NCBI GenBank assembly: GCA_013397075.1
Contig: VWZS01000321.1
Span: forward strand, 2,186,179-2,250,178
Direction: 5' to 3'
Length of the DNA stretch: 64,000 nt
Origin: Rhabdornis inornatus
Lineage: Eukaryota > Chordata > Aves > Passeriformes > Rhabdornithidae
Part shown: positions 48,684 to 59,200 of the stretch, in pieces
Numbering within the stretch: the stretch's first letter is position 1
How the letters are laid out: each line of letters begins with the position of its first letter
Made by a program: the position numbers and the translations under genes
The notes under the pieces: generated by a model
What the model was told of the DNA's origin: nothing
Databases searched by the model: none
Seen by the model: the letters and a program-made list of their open reading frames with translations, nothing else

Positions 48684-50419
48684 TGTGTCAGTCATCTGAA
48701 CAATACCGGGATGCATGATGTCACAACACCAGATGAATTAGATGCCATCCCCTCGATGACAAAATCCAAAATAGCTTTGAAGGCTTCAGATTAAAAACTC
48801 CCAATTACCCAATGAAGTGCTGTTAAACTCTCCTTCCCAAATTTAGATTCAAGTTAACATGGTGGATTTGGCCTCACTTCCTACGGTTGTTTAAGGATGC
48901 AGAAAGCTTGAATCCTGTGAATGAGACATGGATTTGAGACTCTTTATGCTTATGTTTGACTACAAATATTGTTTAGAATTTTAATTTTTATTTTTCCTCA
49001 GTAGAGGACAACAGGGAAAAAGGAAAAAGTTACAATAAACCAGCAGCTGTTTTACTTTGTTCTCCATCACATGTAATCATTTTGTTGTCCATAAGAATGT
49101 GGGAATTTTGGTTTTTGATCCTGCTGGGTTTTTCACAATTCTTTTATGATCTCACGACATGATTTTTCACTGTATTATCTACAAAGCCATTTGGCTACAG
49201 GTTAAAGACAGCACAGCTTCCAGGCACCACTCTGCATAAATAACAGGAAAGGCAAAGAGGGCTGAACATAATTCATTATGGGTTTAATTTTCTATTTCCT
49301 CAATAATTGGTTGATAGATTAAAAAAGGGAACATTTTATTGATATTCAATCTTTTCATCCTTCTATTAAACAGTAACCTGAAAGTTTTATATAAAAAACC
49401 CTCAGGAAAGTGCTACTACTTCTATCAATAAAAATTGAAGGAAAATTGCAAGTTCCACTTCCACTTGACTGTTTTTGGGCCACTGTAACACATGGTGAAG
49501 AACTACAGCAAACTAGAGTAAATTTCCCTAAATTTGCTGGGGAATAACTAAATTATATACATTTTTTTTTAATTGATCTGCTGAAGTTCATTGATTAGCT
49601 GGTTATGCTTGCAAACCTTGTACTTTATTTAGGAATACAACATTAGAGGATTTTTATTGTTAAAGCTCCATTTTTTCTTTATAAATATTTGTTTAGGCCA
49701 CTGAACTCACTGTAACTAAATACAGTTTCCAAATAACCAGTAGCTGAGCATGGTTGGACCAGCTAATCAACAACAAAAGGAGCAAAAATTCCTTATACTT
49801 AGTCCAGAATAAGAGAGCCAAAGCTACCTAATTCCTAGACAGATGGCAACAGGAACTTGGTGAATGGGTATGAATTTTTAGAATTCCAATATTGGCAACA
49901 CAGGGAAAGCCTCCTAAGCTCAAGTGCATGCAGCACACATCCCCCTAAGCTTGGCCTGCCAGGCAAACCAGGACACATGGGCTAAAAATAAAAGCAAAAT
50001 TGTGGCTCGCTTGCACCCTCACAAGCAGCAGAGCAAACAGAATGATTGCCAAGGCTTTGCTCTCTCAGTTTCAGGCACATGCAGCTGGCACCAAGGTGCT
50101 GTTCTCATGCACCAAAGGCAGCAGATGGAATGAATTACATATTTCAACAGCCTTTGACATCATATCAAACATCTTGGCTTTTAGTTTGAGAAGAGTAACT
50201 CCTGGGATTTTAATTTTTTTTCCAGCTTTCCACCATCCCAATACAACTCACACACAGTTATTTCCTTCTTTATAGGACAATATAGCCGTGCCATATGCTG
50301 ATGGCTTGCAAGTCTTGCATAGCAAAACAGTGCAGCAACAGCAAAATAAAATGTTCTGAGTTTGTCTTTGTGGCTAAGGCACTACTCACTGAGCAATGAG
50401 TTACAGATAGCAAAGCTTC
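48684..50419. other. Unique non-coding DNA
   Basis: I recognise no gene, repeat or RNA in this AT-rich stretch. Confidence 0.5.
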
Positions 50420-50510
50420 AAATCACAGAACAGAGCAGTTTGGGTTGGAAAGGGCCTAAAAATCCCCTATTTCCAACCTTCCCCAAAACAGGCAAGAGCA
50501 TCTCCCAATG
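50420..50510 (-). mobile_element. CR1 LINE 3' tail, minus orientation
   Basis: The plus strand reads AATCACAGAACAGAGCAG, TTTGGGTTGGAAAGGGCC, CCAACCTTCCCC and CAAGAGCATCTCCCAA. This is the reverse complement of the CR1 3' end. Only about 90 bp remain. Confidence 0.87.
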
Positions 50511-50998
50511 CCCGCTGCATTGCAGAAATTATGGGGTGTTCAGTACTTTGCTAAACCAAAGAAATTTCAAGCATCTACAGCTTGGCATAACTGAACAGCT
50601 GTATTTAAGAAACATCATCAACTGATTTTAGTTTGTTCTTGGAATTTCCTAGTTTTAGCTACCTTGTGTAAGTGCAGTACCCAAGGAGGTGGGGACCTTC
50701 CCTGCAGGTCACAGTGACAGTGCTGCTGAGAACAGTGTGGCTAAACATGTCCCACAGTGTATTGCTTTCATCCAGGAAAAGAAAAACTTCCTCTAGGCAC
50801 CACATTCAGCTCGAAGCCTGTTCCTAAACTGCATCAGAAGTCTGCATGCTCACATCTCTAAGTCCAAGGAGAGGCAGGACCACAAGTCTATTCCTGTATC
50901 TGACTTCCATCACTGCATGCTTTCCTTTCTCTCCCAGAGCAGCTGTCATACGTCTGAAACATCTTTCCCTCTGCCTTTCCTCCTCCCCACCCCTACAG
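50511..50998. other. Unique DNA upstream of candidate exon
   Basis: No repeat is recognised. The right end is a long pyrimidine tract (about 50961-50995) feeding the acceptor described next. Confidence 0.5.
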
Positions 50999-51141
50999 AA
51001 TTGCACCTCAGCCAGACTCAGAGAGCATGCAGAGGCTGCTTCAGCAGAGCAGAAGCCTCAGCAGAGGGCAGAGTGAGAGGCTATTCTGAGGAGAGCCATG
51101 TCTGCACAGGGCCAGGACATCATTCCTCTGAAGACCTCAAA
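50999..51141 (+). CDS. Candidate plus-strand exon, unknown gene
   Basis: An excellent acceptor (a long CT tract ending CACCCCTACAG) is followed by 143 bp and a strong donor (CCTCAAA then GTGAGTAAG). One frame is open: two bases and then 47 codons, beginning LHLSQTQRACRGCFSRAEAS and ending HHSSEDLK. It would start in phase 1 and end in phase 0. The peptide is low in hydrophobic residues and rich in Ser, Ala, Arg and Gly, and matches nothing I know. It could equally be an exon of a non-coding RNA. The AGCAGAG-rich middle could act as exonic splicing enhancers. Confidence 0.3.
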
Positions 51142-52379
51142 GTGAGTAAGCTGATAAAAGTTCTCTTGTCCTTAGATGCTTACAAGTCTTCTGTTTTCCC
51201 GGAGCAAGCTACCAAGTGCCTCTTAACTTTCATGTTATCAATCATTTCTTCCAGTCTTGGGTTTTGAGCAGATCAAGAGAACACACATTGTTATGACCTT
51301 GGTTCCTTTCCCTTCTGCTGAAGTGGGATCAATGCTGACTGTTCTGCCTCTTTCAGATAATGAAGGTTGTTCTGCCTATTTCAGACTCTATCAGACCCAT
51401 ATCCTCCCACAGCTTCTTAGCTAGAAACTCTGCATGTACACATGACTTGGATCCTGGCCAGCTCAATACTTCTTTGAAATACATTACCTGTTAGCACCAA
51501 TACTGAGGAAAATCTCTTTAGTTCCTATTATTACATGAAATGAGGAAAGAACACCAAGTATGATATTCTCACTCTCCTGCTTCCCCCATTAGTTTATTTG
51601 TATTCAGCAATTTTAATTTTAATAACTCTCAAGTTGAGCCTACGCAATCCCTTTTTTTTTAAATCCCAATTTAACAAAGAGGAAATATTTAAGCTGCAAT
51701 ACTGATCTTTGTCTTCTCTGGACATTTTTTCCCCAAAACCGGGTTTTGTTATTTCTGTTGGGGAAGAACATTCTTCTCTCATCAACTGAAAAAAAGTTTG
51801 ACATATGCCTAAGAATTTTCTCTCTCAAAATCTGCTATCTTAATGGATTCAGAGTAAATTGATAGTCTGCTGCAGCTCCATATGGAATTAGAAGCTTCTG
51901 TGTACCTAATTCAGTCCAAAGGGTGCCCTTTTTTTCCAGCTTTGTTCAAGACACTTTCTCACTTGGCTTCTTCCTAATTATTGTATGCCTCTAAAACTTA
52001 GCTCTCTGCCCAGTTTCTCCTCTTTCTTGCAAGAGGGACAGTGGAGAGAGACAGGATTTTTTTGACAAAGATTAACTACTTCAATTCATCTCAGTTGTCT
52101 GCTCTCCTAATCTCTCAATTTGCTTAAATCAGCCACTCAAAGTGAAGAGACTAAAATGCTTATAGAGACAGAATAAGGAAAAAAAGAGCCCGGCACACAT
52201 AACACTGCTACAAAGAAAATAGATTGCTATGTTAAAAAAAAAATAAAGCATCAATTCAGCCTATAGAGCCAGGCAGAAATCAGCAAGATGTAAGCAAAAC
52301 GTATTTCAGAACTGAAATGGCAACAAGGCAGAGCAAGATGTGGTTCTCAATCTGTACATTCAAAGCAGTTTTAGTTAAA
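51142..52379. other. Unique non-coding DNA
   Basis: No gene or transposon is recognised. Minus-strand frames near 51594-51828 are Lys/Asn-rich and lack splice framing. Confidence 0.5.
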
Positions 52380-52600
52380 CGTTCCAAGGAAAGGACTTAT
52401 TTCTACTTTGTCATCACTGTGTCAAAATAAATTGATCTCAGCTTTCATGTTTAGCGCCACATTAATCTAATTTATTTGCTAATTTCTGTGTAGTACATAA
52501 CACATGATGCAGTTTAAAATGTCATTGAAATAGAAAACTCAACTGCCACGCAGTTTTTAATTTAAATTGTGGATGTGACAGTGTATCCTGTTCCTTTTCT
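52380..52600. promoter_or_regulatory. Possible conserved non-coding element
   Basis: This complex unique sequence has homeodomain-type TAAT cores (CATTAATCTAATTTATTT), a CpG-containing TTAGCGCCACATT and CTGCCACGCAGTT. It has no simple repeats or ORF. The call is based on texture only. Confidence 0.2.
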
Positions 52601-52724
52601 GAGAGTCAAACACAGAGATGCACTCTTTTCTTCGCTGTGGATCAATTAAAATCACCAGCTGTTTATGCAGAACTGCTGGCAACCTTGGAAGTGTCATTTC
52701 TCTTCCTAAGCTTCATGAACTTGA

Positions 52725-52729
52725 TTCAC
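52725..52729 (+). repeat. Target-site duplication, left copy (TTCAC)
   Basis: This 5-bp sequence is directly left of the LTR and is repeated at 53645-53649. A 5-bp duplication fits ERVL or some class I elements. Confidence 0.72.
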
Positions 52730-53081
52730 TGTAGTAGTTTGACCTGGGGAGGAGAAACTCAGAAGTTTTCTCTGTGAGTGCTCCCCTGGGAGTTGGCAGT
52801 GATCAATTGGAGGCTGGTTTGGTTATTGACAGCGTGAGGAACCAATTGAAGAAAGTTAGTTCGCCCCGTGAACACACATTTTGAAGGAGGTAATCCGGAA
52901 CTGAGCCCTCTTGGCTTTTCCGGCAGCAGTGCAGGTAACAGGGCCCTGGCCTGGCTCCACTGCAGGCCTGTGGGCCTGGCAGGGGCCGGGCTGGGCCCCC
53001 TGTCTGGGGAGCTGGCATGTCCTGGCAGAGAGAGAGAGAAGGGGGGTGGCCATGGACAGTGACCAGAGAGACTCAAACCAG

Positions 53082-53088
53082 TATAAAA
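53082..53088 (+). promoter_or_regulatory. TATA box of the 52.7-kb LTR
   Basis: TATAAAA occurs in CCAGTATAAAAATCCC, after the GC-rich U3-like part and upstream of the AATAAA. Confidence 0.6.
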
Positions 53089-53221
53089 ATCCCAGCCGCT
53101 TCCACCCCCTCTTCCCCAGCGTGGCTGGTTTCTGAGATCCTGGCAAAGCTCCACCACTGTAGCCCTGTTTTTTTTTCCTTTTCCCTGTGAAAAAATCTTA
53201 ACTCTTTCAATGCTCAGATGA

Positions 53222-53234
53222 NNNNNNNNNNNNN
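53222..53234. other. Assembly gap (13 N)
   Basis: Thirteen undetermined bases lie inside the LTR. The true gap length is unknown, so the LTR length is approximate. Confidence 0.99.
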
Positions 53235-53455
53235 ACCATGAGAAAACCGTTTTCTACCTTCTTGTGGAAAAAATCCCTATAGCCTAACAAGAAGAAGCTT
53301 CTCACTCCGAAGTGAACGGACGAAGGGACTGTTTGAGTTGGGAATTAATTGAAGTAGTTTTTGTATGTTTGTTTCGTTTTTATAGAGGTTGGGAAAGGGA
53401 AGGAAAGAGTGGTCTGACAATCTTATTCTGAATTTTTTTTTCCCTTTGTGTAGTT

Positions 53456-53461
53456 AATAAA
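53456..53461 (+). terminator. Polyadenylation signal of the 52.7-kb LTR
   Basis: AATAAA occurs in TAGTTAATAAATTTC, about 190 bp from the LTR end. Confidence 0.6.
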
Positions 53462-53585
53462 TTTCTTTCTTATACCCTCTTAAGTTTTAGGCCTGCCTTG
53501 CTTTTACTCCTGGTTCTGTCTCACAACAGAAAATGAGTGTATTTTAATTAGCAAATCAAAACCATGACATTATTTGGTGCATTGG

Positions 53586-53644
53586 CCAGGAAAAACAAAC
53601 TTAAACCAAGACAGTTTTTGAGAAAATTAACTTAAATCAAGACA
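53586..53644 (+). repeat. Imperfect tandem duplication at the LTR end
   Basis: The segment 53586-53613, ending AACTTAAACCAAGACA, is repeated imperfectly at 53618-53644, ending AACTTAAATCAAGACA. Only the second copy is followed by the target duplication, so the duplication was probably part of the integrated LTR. Confidence 0.6.
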
Positions 53645-53649
53645 TTCAC
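53645..53649 (+). repeat. Target-site duplication, right copy (TTCAC)
   Basis: This is the exact copy of 52725-52729, directly right of the LTR end AAGACA. Confidence 0.72.
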
Positions 53650-56089
53650 CCATTTGTTTAAAGGTACAACAAGCTAACAACGTGAATGTTTTCCTTATAA
53701 GTACATAAAAATACTCAAGAAACAGCCCCTGCTCATGCCAAACTTCTACTGCAAAGAATTATACCTACTAAAGAGCTACTGCATCAAGCTCTGCAAGTTG
53801 AAGGGAGCATAAATCCATGTGAAAGTCTTTAATTGCCAGAACAATCTCAATCTTTCAGCTTGCTAATTAGTTCAACTCGTACTGTCTAAGGTGTAACACC
53901 TGGGGCTTATTATAGGCACATTTTAAAGTTGTATCAAGTCTGTAGAGGTGTGAAAACAAGCCGTAAAGTTGTGCTGTTTTCCCCCACACTTAGGAAGTAA
54001 TTTTTTAGCATATTTTTTTGTTATCCAAATTTGATCCTTAACTTAAAATGGTTTCCCTTGCTCTTAACTGCAACTTTCCTGTGATGCTGAGGTCGTTGTC
54101 AGGTGTATAAAGGACTCTGATTCTTAGGTTAAAAAACTATCATTAACCCAGTCTTTTAAATAATATTGACAGAACAGGGAGAAGCACAGCGTGATGAAGG
54201 TCAGCCATCAATGCAGACTGGTGAAACCATGTGCAACCTGCATATTCTAATTTTTGATACTTACGACAAGAACACATTGGCAATTTAGAAGCCTCACCCT
54301 TGTTTCATAAGTGAAGCTCTGATTCTAAATGCCTTATCCATGATTGAACTCCATTTTCTTTTCCTAACCTTGCATTAGAATATATAAAATTTTAAGCGTA
54401 TCTTTCAGAAAGCTGCAGAAGAATGACTGTCCCATTTCATTATGCCCTGAGAGCCTCACTGTTATTCAGAATATTTAAGGCAATCATAACAAAAAAAAAT
54501 TGTTTAAAAGCTACTAAAAGTTGCTGCAATTGGCAATCATGGTCCAGCACAGCCAAGCAATACTATAAATGTATTCATACCAGACATTCTCATATGCAAC
54601 AACCTGTGGCACAGGCACAATACTTCATTACTTTGGAGAATATTTCTCTGATTTTTGAACTGCATAGCAACTTAGTTCTCAAAAAAATCCTCCTCTGTGT
54701 TCCATGGTCTCTTGGTAGTAGCCCATTGTCAAGTCATACACGTTGAAACTTTTTAACTGAGCCTGTGCTGGCTGTGCACTTGCTATTTACTGCCAGGTGC
54801 TATCTGGAGGCCAGTTTTGCTCCATTCAAAACAGAGAAGCAGGCTTCGCCTGACATCTCCCATTGCCATACCCAGTTCTCACCAGGAGCAGTTGTTCACA
54901 CACTCTCAGATCAAAGCCAGCAGCCTGGCCAGCTCCAAATCCTCCTCCTTGATGGCCACGTCACACCCATGCTGCCTGTACAGACCTGCAGTGAGCCATG
55001 ATATGGACAGGATCCCTGTCTCACAGTTGCATGGATGCAGCAGGGAGGATACATATGCACCAGGAGTGGAGCACATGGTACCTGTCTTTCTCAAAGCTGA
55101 TTATGCTGATGTGCTCTGACAGGAGCTCCATCGAAGCTGTACCCTTTTCAAAGGCTCCCTTGCTGCGTCAAAGTCAACAGATGTGGCAGTGGAACAGAAT
55201 TTGGAGAGACTGAGAAGCCAGGCATGAAAACTACTCTCTCCCTGCTCTGACAAATGCGGTAGTCACCAAGCGGAGCCTCCTGTAAGCCCAGTTCTTTGGA
55301 GAAAAGAGTTAGGCAGCAGAGAAAGCCAGAAAGGGAGTGGCAGGAATAGATTATTCTGTCTATAAAATAAACTGGGAAGGAAGCACACACCAGTGCCAGC
55401 AACCTATCATGAACTAGATGATGGAAAACAGACAACAGCAGGAAAAGATGACATTTTAAAGACACTTTCAAAGATAATTTACAGTTACAATAGTGATCCA
55501 CAGCACTGAGAAATTATACCTGTCAGATGACTAATTGGTGATGAACACCACATGATGGAGTGAAGCTGCTTGACAATAACTGTCAGCATGATCACAAACA
55601 AAAACCACCAGCTACAGCCACAACAGTCCCATCCAGCATATTAATGAGGGAGCTGGGACAATCCTTCAAAATATTCTGCAAGACTGAGGTCAAGTGACAA
55701 GTGATTTCATTTCAGGCTAAAAACCTTTGTAATAATTTATTAGCTGGTACTTTTTTGTTGCACTCAGAGATAGAGAACAAATCAGTTTCTTACTAAGAAA
55801 AGCAATCTAATCCTACCATACACAGCACTTTGGTCTGAACTTGGACAAATACTCTCCTCCTCAGATCATAAAGGAAAATAATTTGTACCTAAGATAGAGG
55901 GCTTTTTTTGGTCTTAACCTCTAAGTCCTCTTCAGAAATCTGCTTCTCTTATTTTAATCAAATTCATTCACCCTTACATCCTGCAACATGAATCTAATCA
56001 CTTGCTTTGCAAGTTTTGTACCCAGAGACACTACAGAAGTTTTAACAGCTGTTGGAAAAATGTTGCAGCCTCTGACTTTACTGGAGTTA
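53650..56089. other. Unique DNA; GC-richer coding-like block
   Basis: No transposon is recognised. The block 54765-55210 is richer in G+C. Its minus strand gives protein-like fragments in shifting frames (for example ELLSEHISIISFEKDRYHVL, then DVAIKEEDLELARLLALI). This could be a decayed retrocopy or an exon remnant, but no parent gene is recognised. Confidence 0.4.
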
Positions 56090-56240
56090 CTGCAGCCAAG
56101 GTTTGCTGTAAATTGATGATGTAGCTGGATTAGATGTTAATATGCACCTTAATATATTATTCATGAGAATGAGTCACGGACCTAATTAGAAACATGACAA
56201 GAAAAGCTTTTGAATCCACAATCTGGATTCTCCCTGACAT
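56090..56240. promoter_or_regulatory. Possible conserved non-coding element
   Basis: The segment combines an AP-1-like GAGTCACG, homeodomain-type cores (CCTAATTAG, TTAATAT) and AATTGATGATG in complex sequence without repeats. It is inferred from motif texture only. Confidence 0.2.
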
Positions 56241-59200
56241 GAAAGATTTGACATGTGAATACATTTTCACTTATGGAGAGAAAAGACACAAATGACCTTA
56301 CACATCTAAGGAAAACAACGTCATGTTGGAGATGCAGAACTTGCCTTTCTAAGAGTCTGGGAAAAAACAGAAATATCCAATTTGATATAAAAGAAGGCCT
56401 TCAAGAATGTGATTTAGCCTTTGATGGAGCATCGTATCTGCTTACGAAGCATCCTTTCCATGTACCTTTCCAGTCACAGATGTTTAAATGGAGGCTTTAT
56501 ATCCCTCTGCCAGGTGATCGTGTTTGGGGCTCCAATAAGGTAGAACAGGAACATGATCCATCAAGGCATTTAGGCCTGATAAGTAGAATTTTGAGAGAAG
56601 TCACTGCTGTTACATTTTTCTTTTTTTTTTTTTTTGCACATTTGGGTAAATTATTCCTTATCTCATTACCTAAAAATTGGCTGATTTAATTTCTACATCT
56701 ATTTAAATCTTACAGTCATATTCCAGGCCTAGATGAGACCATGTTTCAGATATAAAAAGATGAAGGCATCGCTGGATAAATTTGAAATAAATGTGGTATG
56801 TCAGGCAGAGAAAGAATTTTATAGGAAACATTTTCTTCAGCTTACGAAACAAGCCACCACAATATACTAATGAGCTGTCAGGATGGAAGAAAACACTTTA
56901 AACAAACTATTTCAAGTTAGATGGCAATTAATGTGAACCTTACAGTACACATGGAAAAATTAAAAGACTCACATTGCTACACAGTATTGATCTGCCCCTG
57001 GTAAAAACCAAAGGTTACCCCAATGCAAGCAAGGCTTCCAAAGAAAACAAACTCAAGTGGCACATAAGCAACTGGGAGTTTTTCCAGACTTTACAACACT
57101 GAGCAAGAAAAGTCATTACTAATAAACAGCCAACAGCTTTGCACTCAGATGTCTTTGTGTGAGGGCAACACTGAAGGAGGTACAAAGGAAGAGGTCAGGA
57201 TGTACTAGCTTCCAAATTTAATAATTCATTAAAAATTTCACTTGAGAGAGCTGTTACACAAAAGAAACCAACAGCTTCGGGAGGACAGTGTAACACCCAA
57301 GAATCAATATTCTCCATGTCCTTACTTGTACAGGACCAGTCTCTGTAAAACACAAAGACTGCACTTATCCCAAGCTTCTTTTGTTTCCTGTAAGCCAAAA
57401 AATCATCAGCCCTGCAACAAGGCTAAGAAGCTATTTTGCTCAGATATTTGTCAGCAGGTCCAAACTATCTACTGGCAGTGCCAGTCATTTCACCTAAAGG
57501 CACCAAGGAGCAAACAAATGCTAATTGGACAAAAGCTACAAGCAATTAAGCGTTGCCTCAAACTACAGCTGTGATACCTGGCCTTGGAATATTTTTAGCT
57601 GTTTCAAAATAAAAACAAAAATCATTACAACATTTAAAAATCTGTCACTGTTCAGGGATATGCTTGTTTTCATTCTTAGTGAAAACAGAGTTTTTAAAAT
57701 CAATGAAATCCATATTGTAGAGGAAAATGTGGACAAGATTAAAGACCACGTTTTTCAAATTTGTAAATCAAGACGTTTTACATCCTTACATTATACATCC
57801 ACTGTTGTTGAGATTACTGGTATGTCCATGGTCCAGATTTTGAATAAATTGAAAACCCATCATTTAATGATAAAAAGCCCAACTAAAGAAAGATCATGAA
57901 ACAAAAAGAGGGAAAAAAAACCACCACAAAACAAAATCAAAGTTTATGAAGACTTGACAACTTAAACCCCATGAGCTCAGTTTCAGAGTCTTTGTCTCCA
58001 AGCTGTAACATTCACCAAACACAACTCCCCCAAAGGATCTAACTCTTCACAGGTCTTAGTGAGGATGAAAGTAGCAGCTCACAGCCTTGACATGGCCAGC
58101 TATGAGGAAATAAACCTCCGTGTGCCACTACTCAGAGAGCACTCAGTCTGGAGAGGGAGCTCTTGAAACACTGCTCCTCTGTACTCACTTGAGATTCCAG
58201 CCAGAGGATAAAAAAAAAAAAAAAAGAAACAACAACCCACATCATCCTGGGAAAGGGATTGTACAAGTTTGCTTTGCGTTGCTAGTATGTTTACACAGAA
58301 TTTACTTCAAAGACTGCTAAGATAAAGGTTTCAAAGAACCAGTGTTCTGCTGAGGAGGTTGTTTGTTATGGCCACTCTCAAACTAAATATTAAAAACCTT
58401 ACTAGCTGATGGCAGTGTAGTAGAACTTACACTAGAGGAGTGTGGCAAAGCTCTTGCAGAGTTTGGTGCTCCTCCATTTCTTTCTCCTAGCAGTCCATCA
58501 TTTTCCTTCCTTTACTGACTGCCTCAAGAGATCTAGAAACGCTAAAAATGGCCTTGGGAGCCCTAAAATCAAAACAATACAGACTCTGTCATATCTTAAA
58601 ACAAACAAAAAAAAGCTTTAAACTCCTCTCTCTCTGCTCCTAACCAATTGCTTTTTTTTATTATTATTTTTTTTAAATCTCCACCCCACACTCACTTCTG
58701 GGCTTCAATAGTGCAAAGCAGTTCAAGCCTCAAGAGGGAATATTGGCACCAGAGCATCCACCAGAGGCACACTGAAGATTCTGTGCCTATAATACTCAAA
58801 CAAGAATCCCTGCTTATCTAACCAAGAGAAGGGTGAACACAACCCTGCAACAAAAACCTGGCAGTTCTTATGCTGAGGGGGGTTGTGTTTTTTGATTTTT
58901 GTGTTGGGTATGGGGTTGTTTTTTTTGCTACTAACAACAAAATAATTTCACAGGAAGAATCCCATATCATTCTTAGATTCATCAAGCTATTGGAATACTA
59001 AGCACCAGTACAACAGCTCTGACTTGCTGAAGTGTGAGAGTGTATTAGGACCTCAATTTACTCTTAACTATATGGAGTAACTTGCCCCCCTTTCTCCAGG
59101 AAACATTCCAGTCTATCTTTACTCTTAGGCAGAAAAATTGAAGTTAGATCATTACACAAATACTGCTTCACAGGTTCTTGAGCACAAAGGAGTATGTACA

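Larger units (their letters stand above)
52730..53644 (+). mobile_element. Solo LTR, 5-bp duplication (possibly ERVL-like)
   Basis: An LTR of about 915 bp including a 13-N gap runs in plus orientation from TGTAGTAGTTTGACCTGGGG to AAATCAAGACA. A GC-rich U3-like section is followed by a TATAAAA box at 53082, and AATAAA at 53456 precedes a CT-rich stretch. TG...CA ends and TTCAC duplications define it. No primer-binding site or retroviral coding sequence follows. A start with GGTTTGACC-like sequence and a U5 ending in AAACC-AAGACA resemble LTRs of avian ERVL-like elements as I remember them. The family assignment is tentative. The last ~60 bp contain a short tandem duplication. Confidence 0.83.

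Noticed and set aside
48284..48718. 144-codon plus-strand open frame
   Set aside because: It lies almost wholly within the minus-orientation solo LTR (48127-48677), so it is an incidental frame in regulatory repeat DNA.
52759..53157. Overlapping long frames on both strands, 96-132 codons
   Set aside because: They fall in the GC-rich U3-like part of the 52.7-kb LTR, where stop codons are rare by composition.
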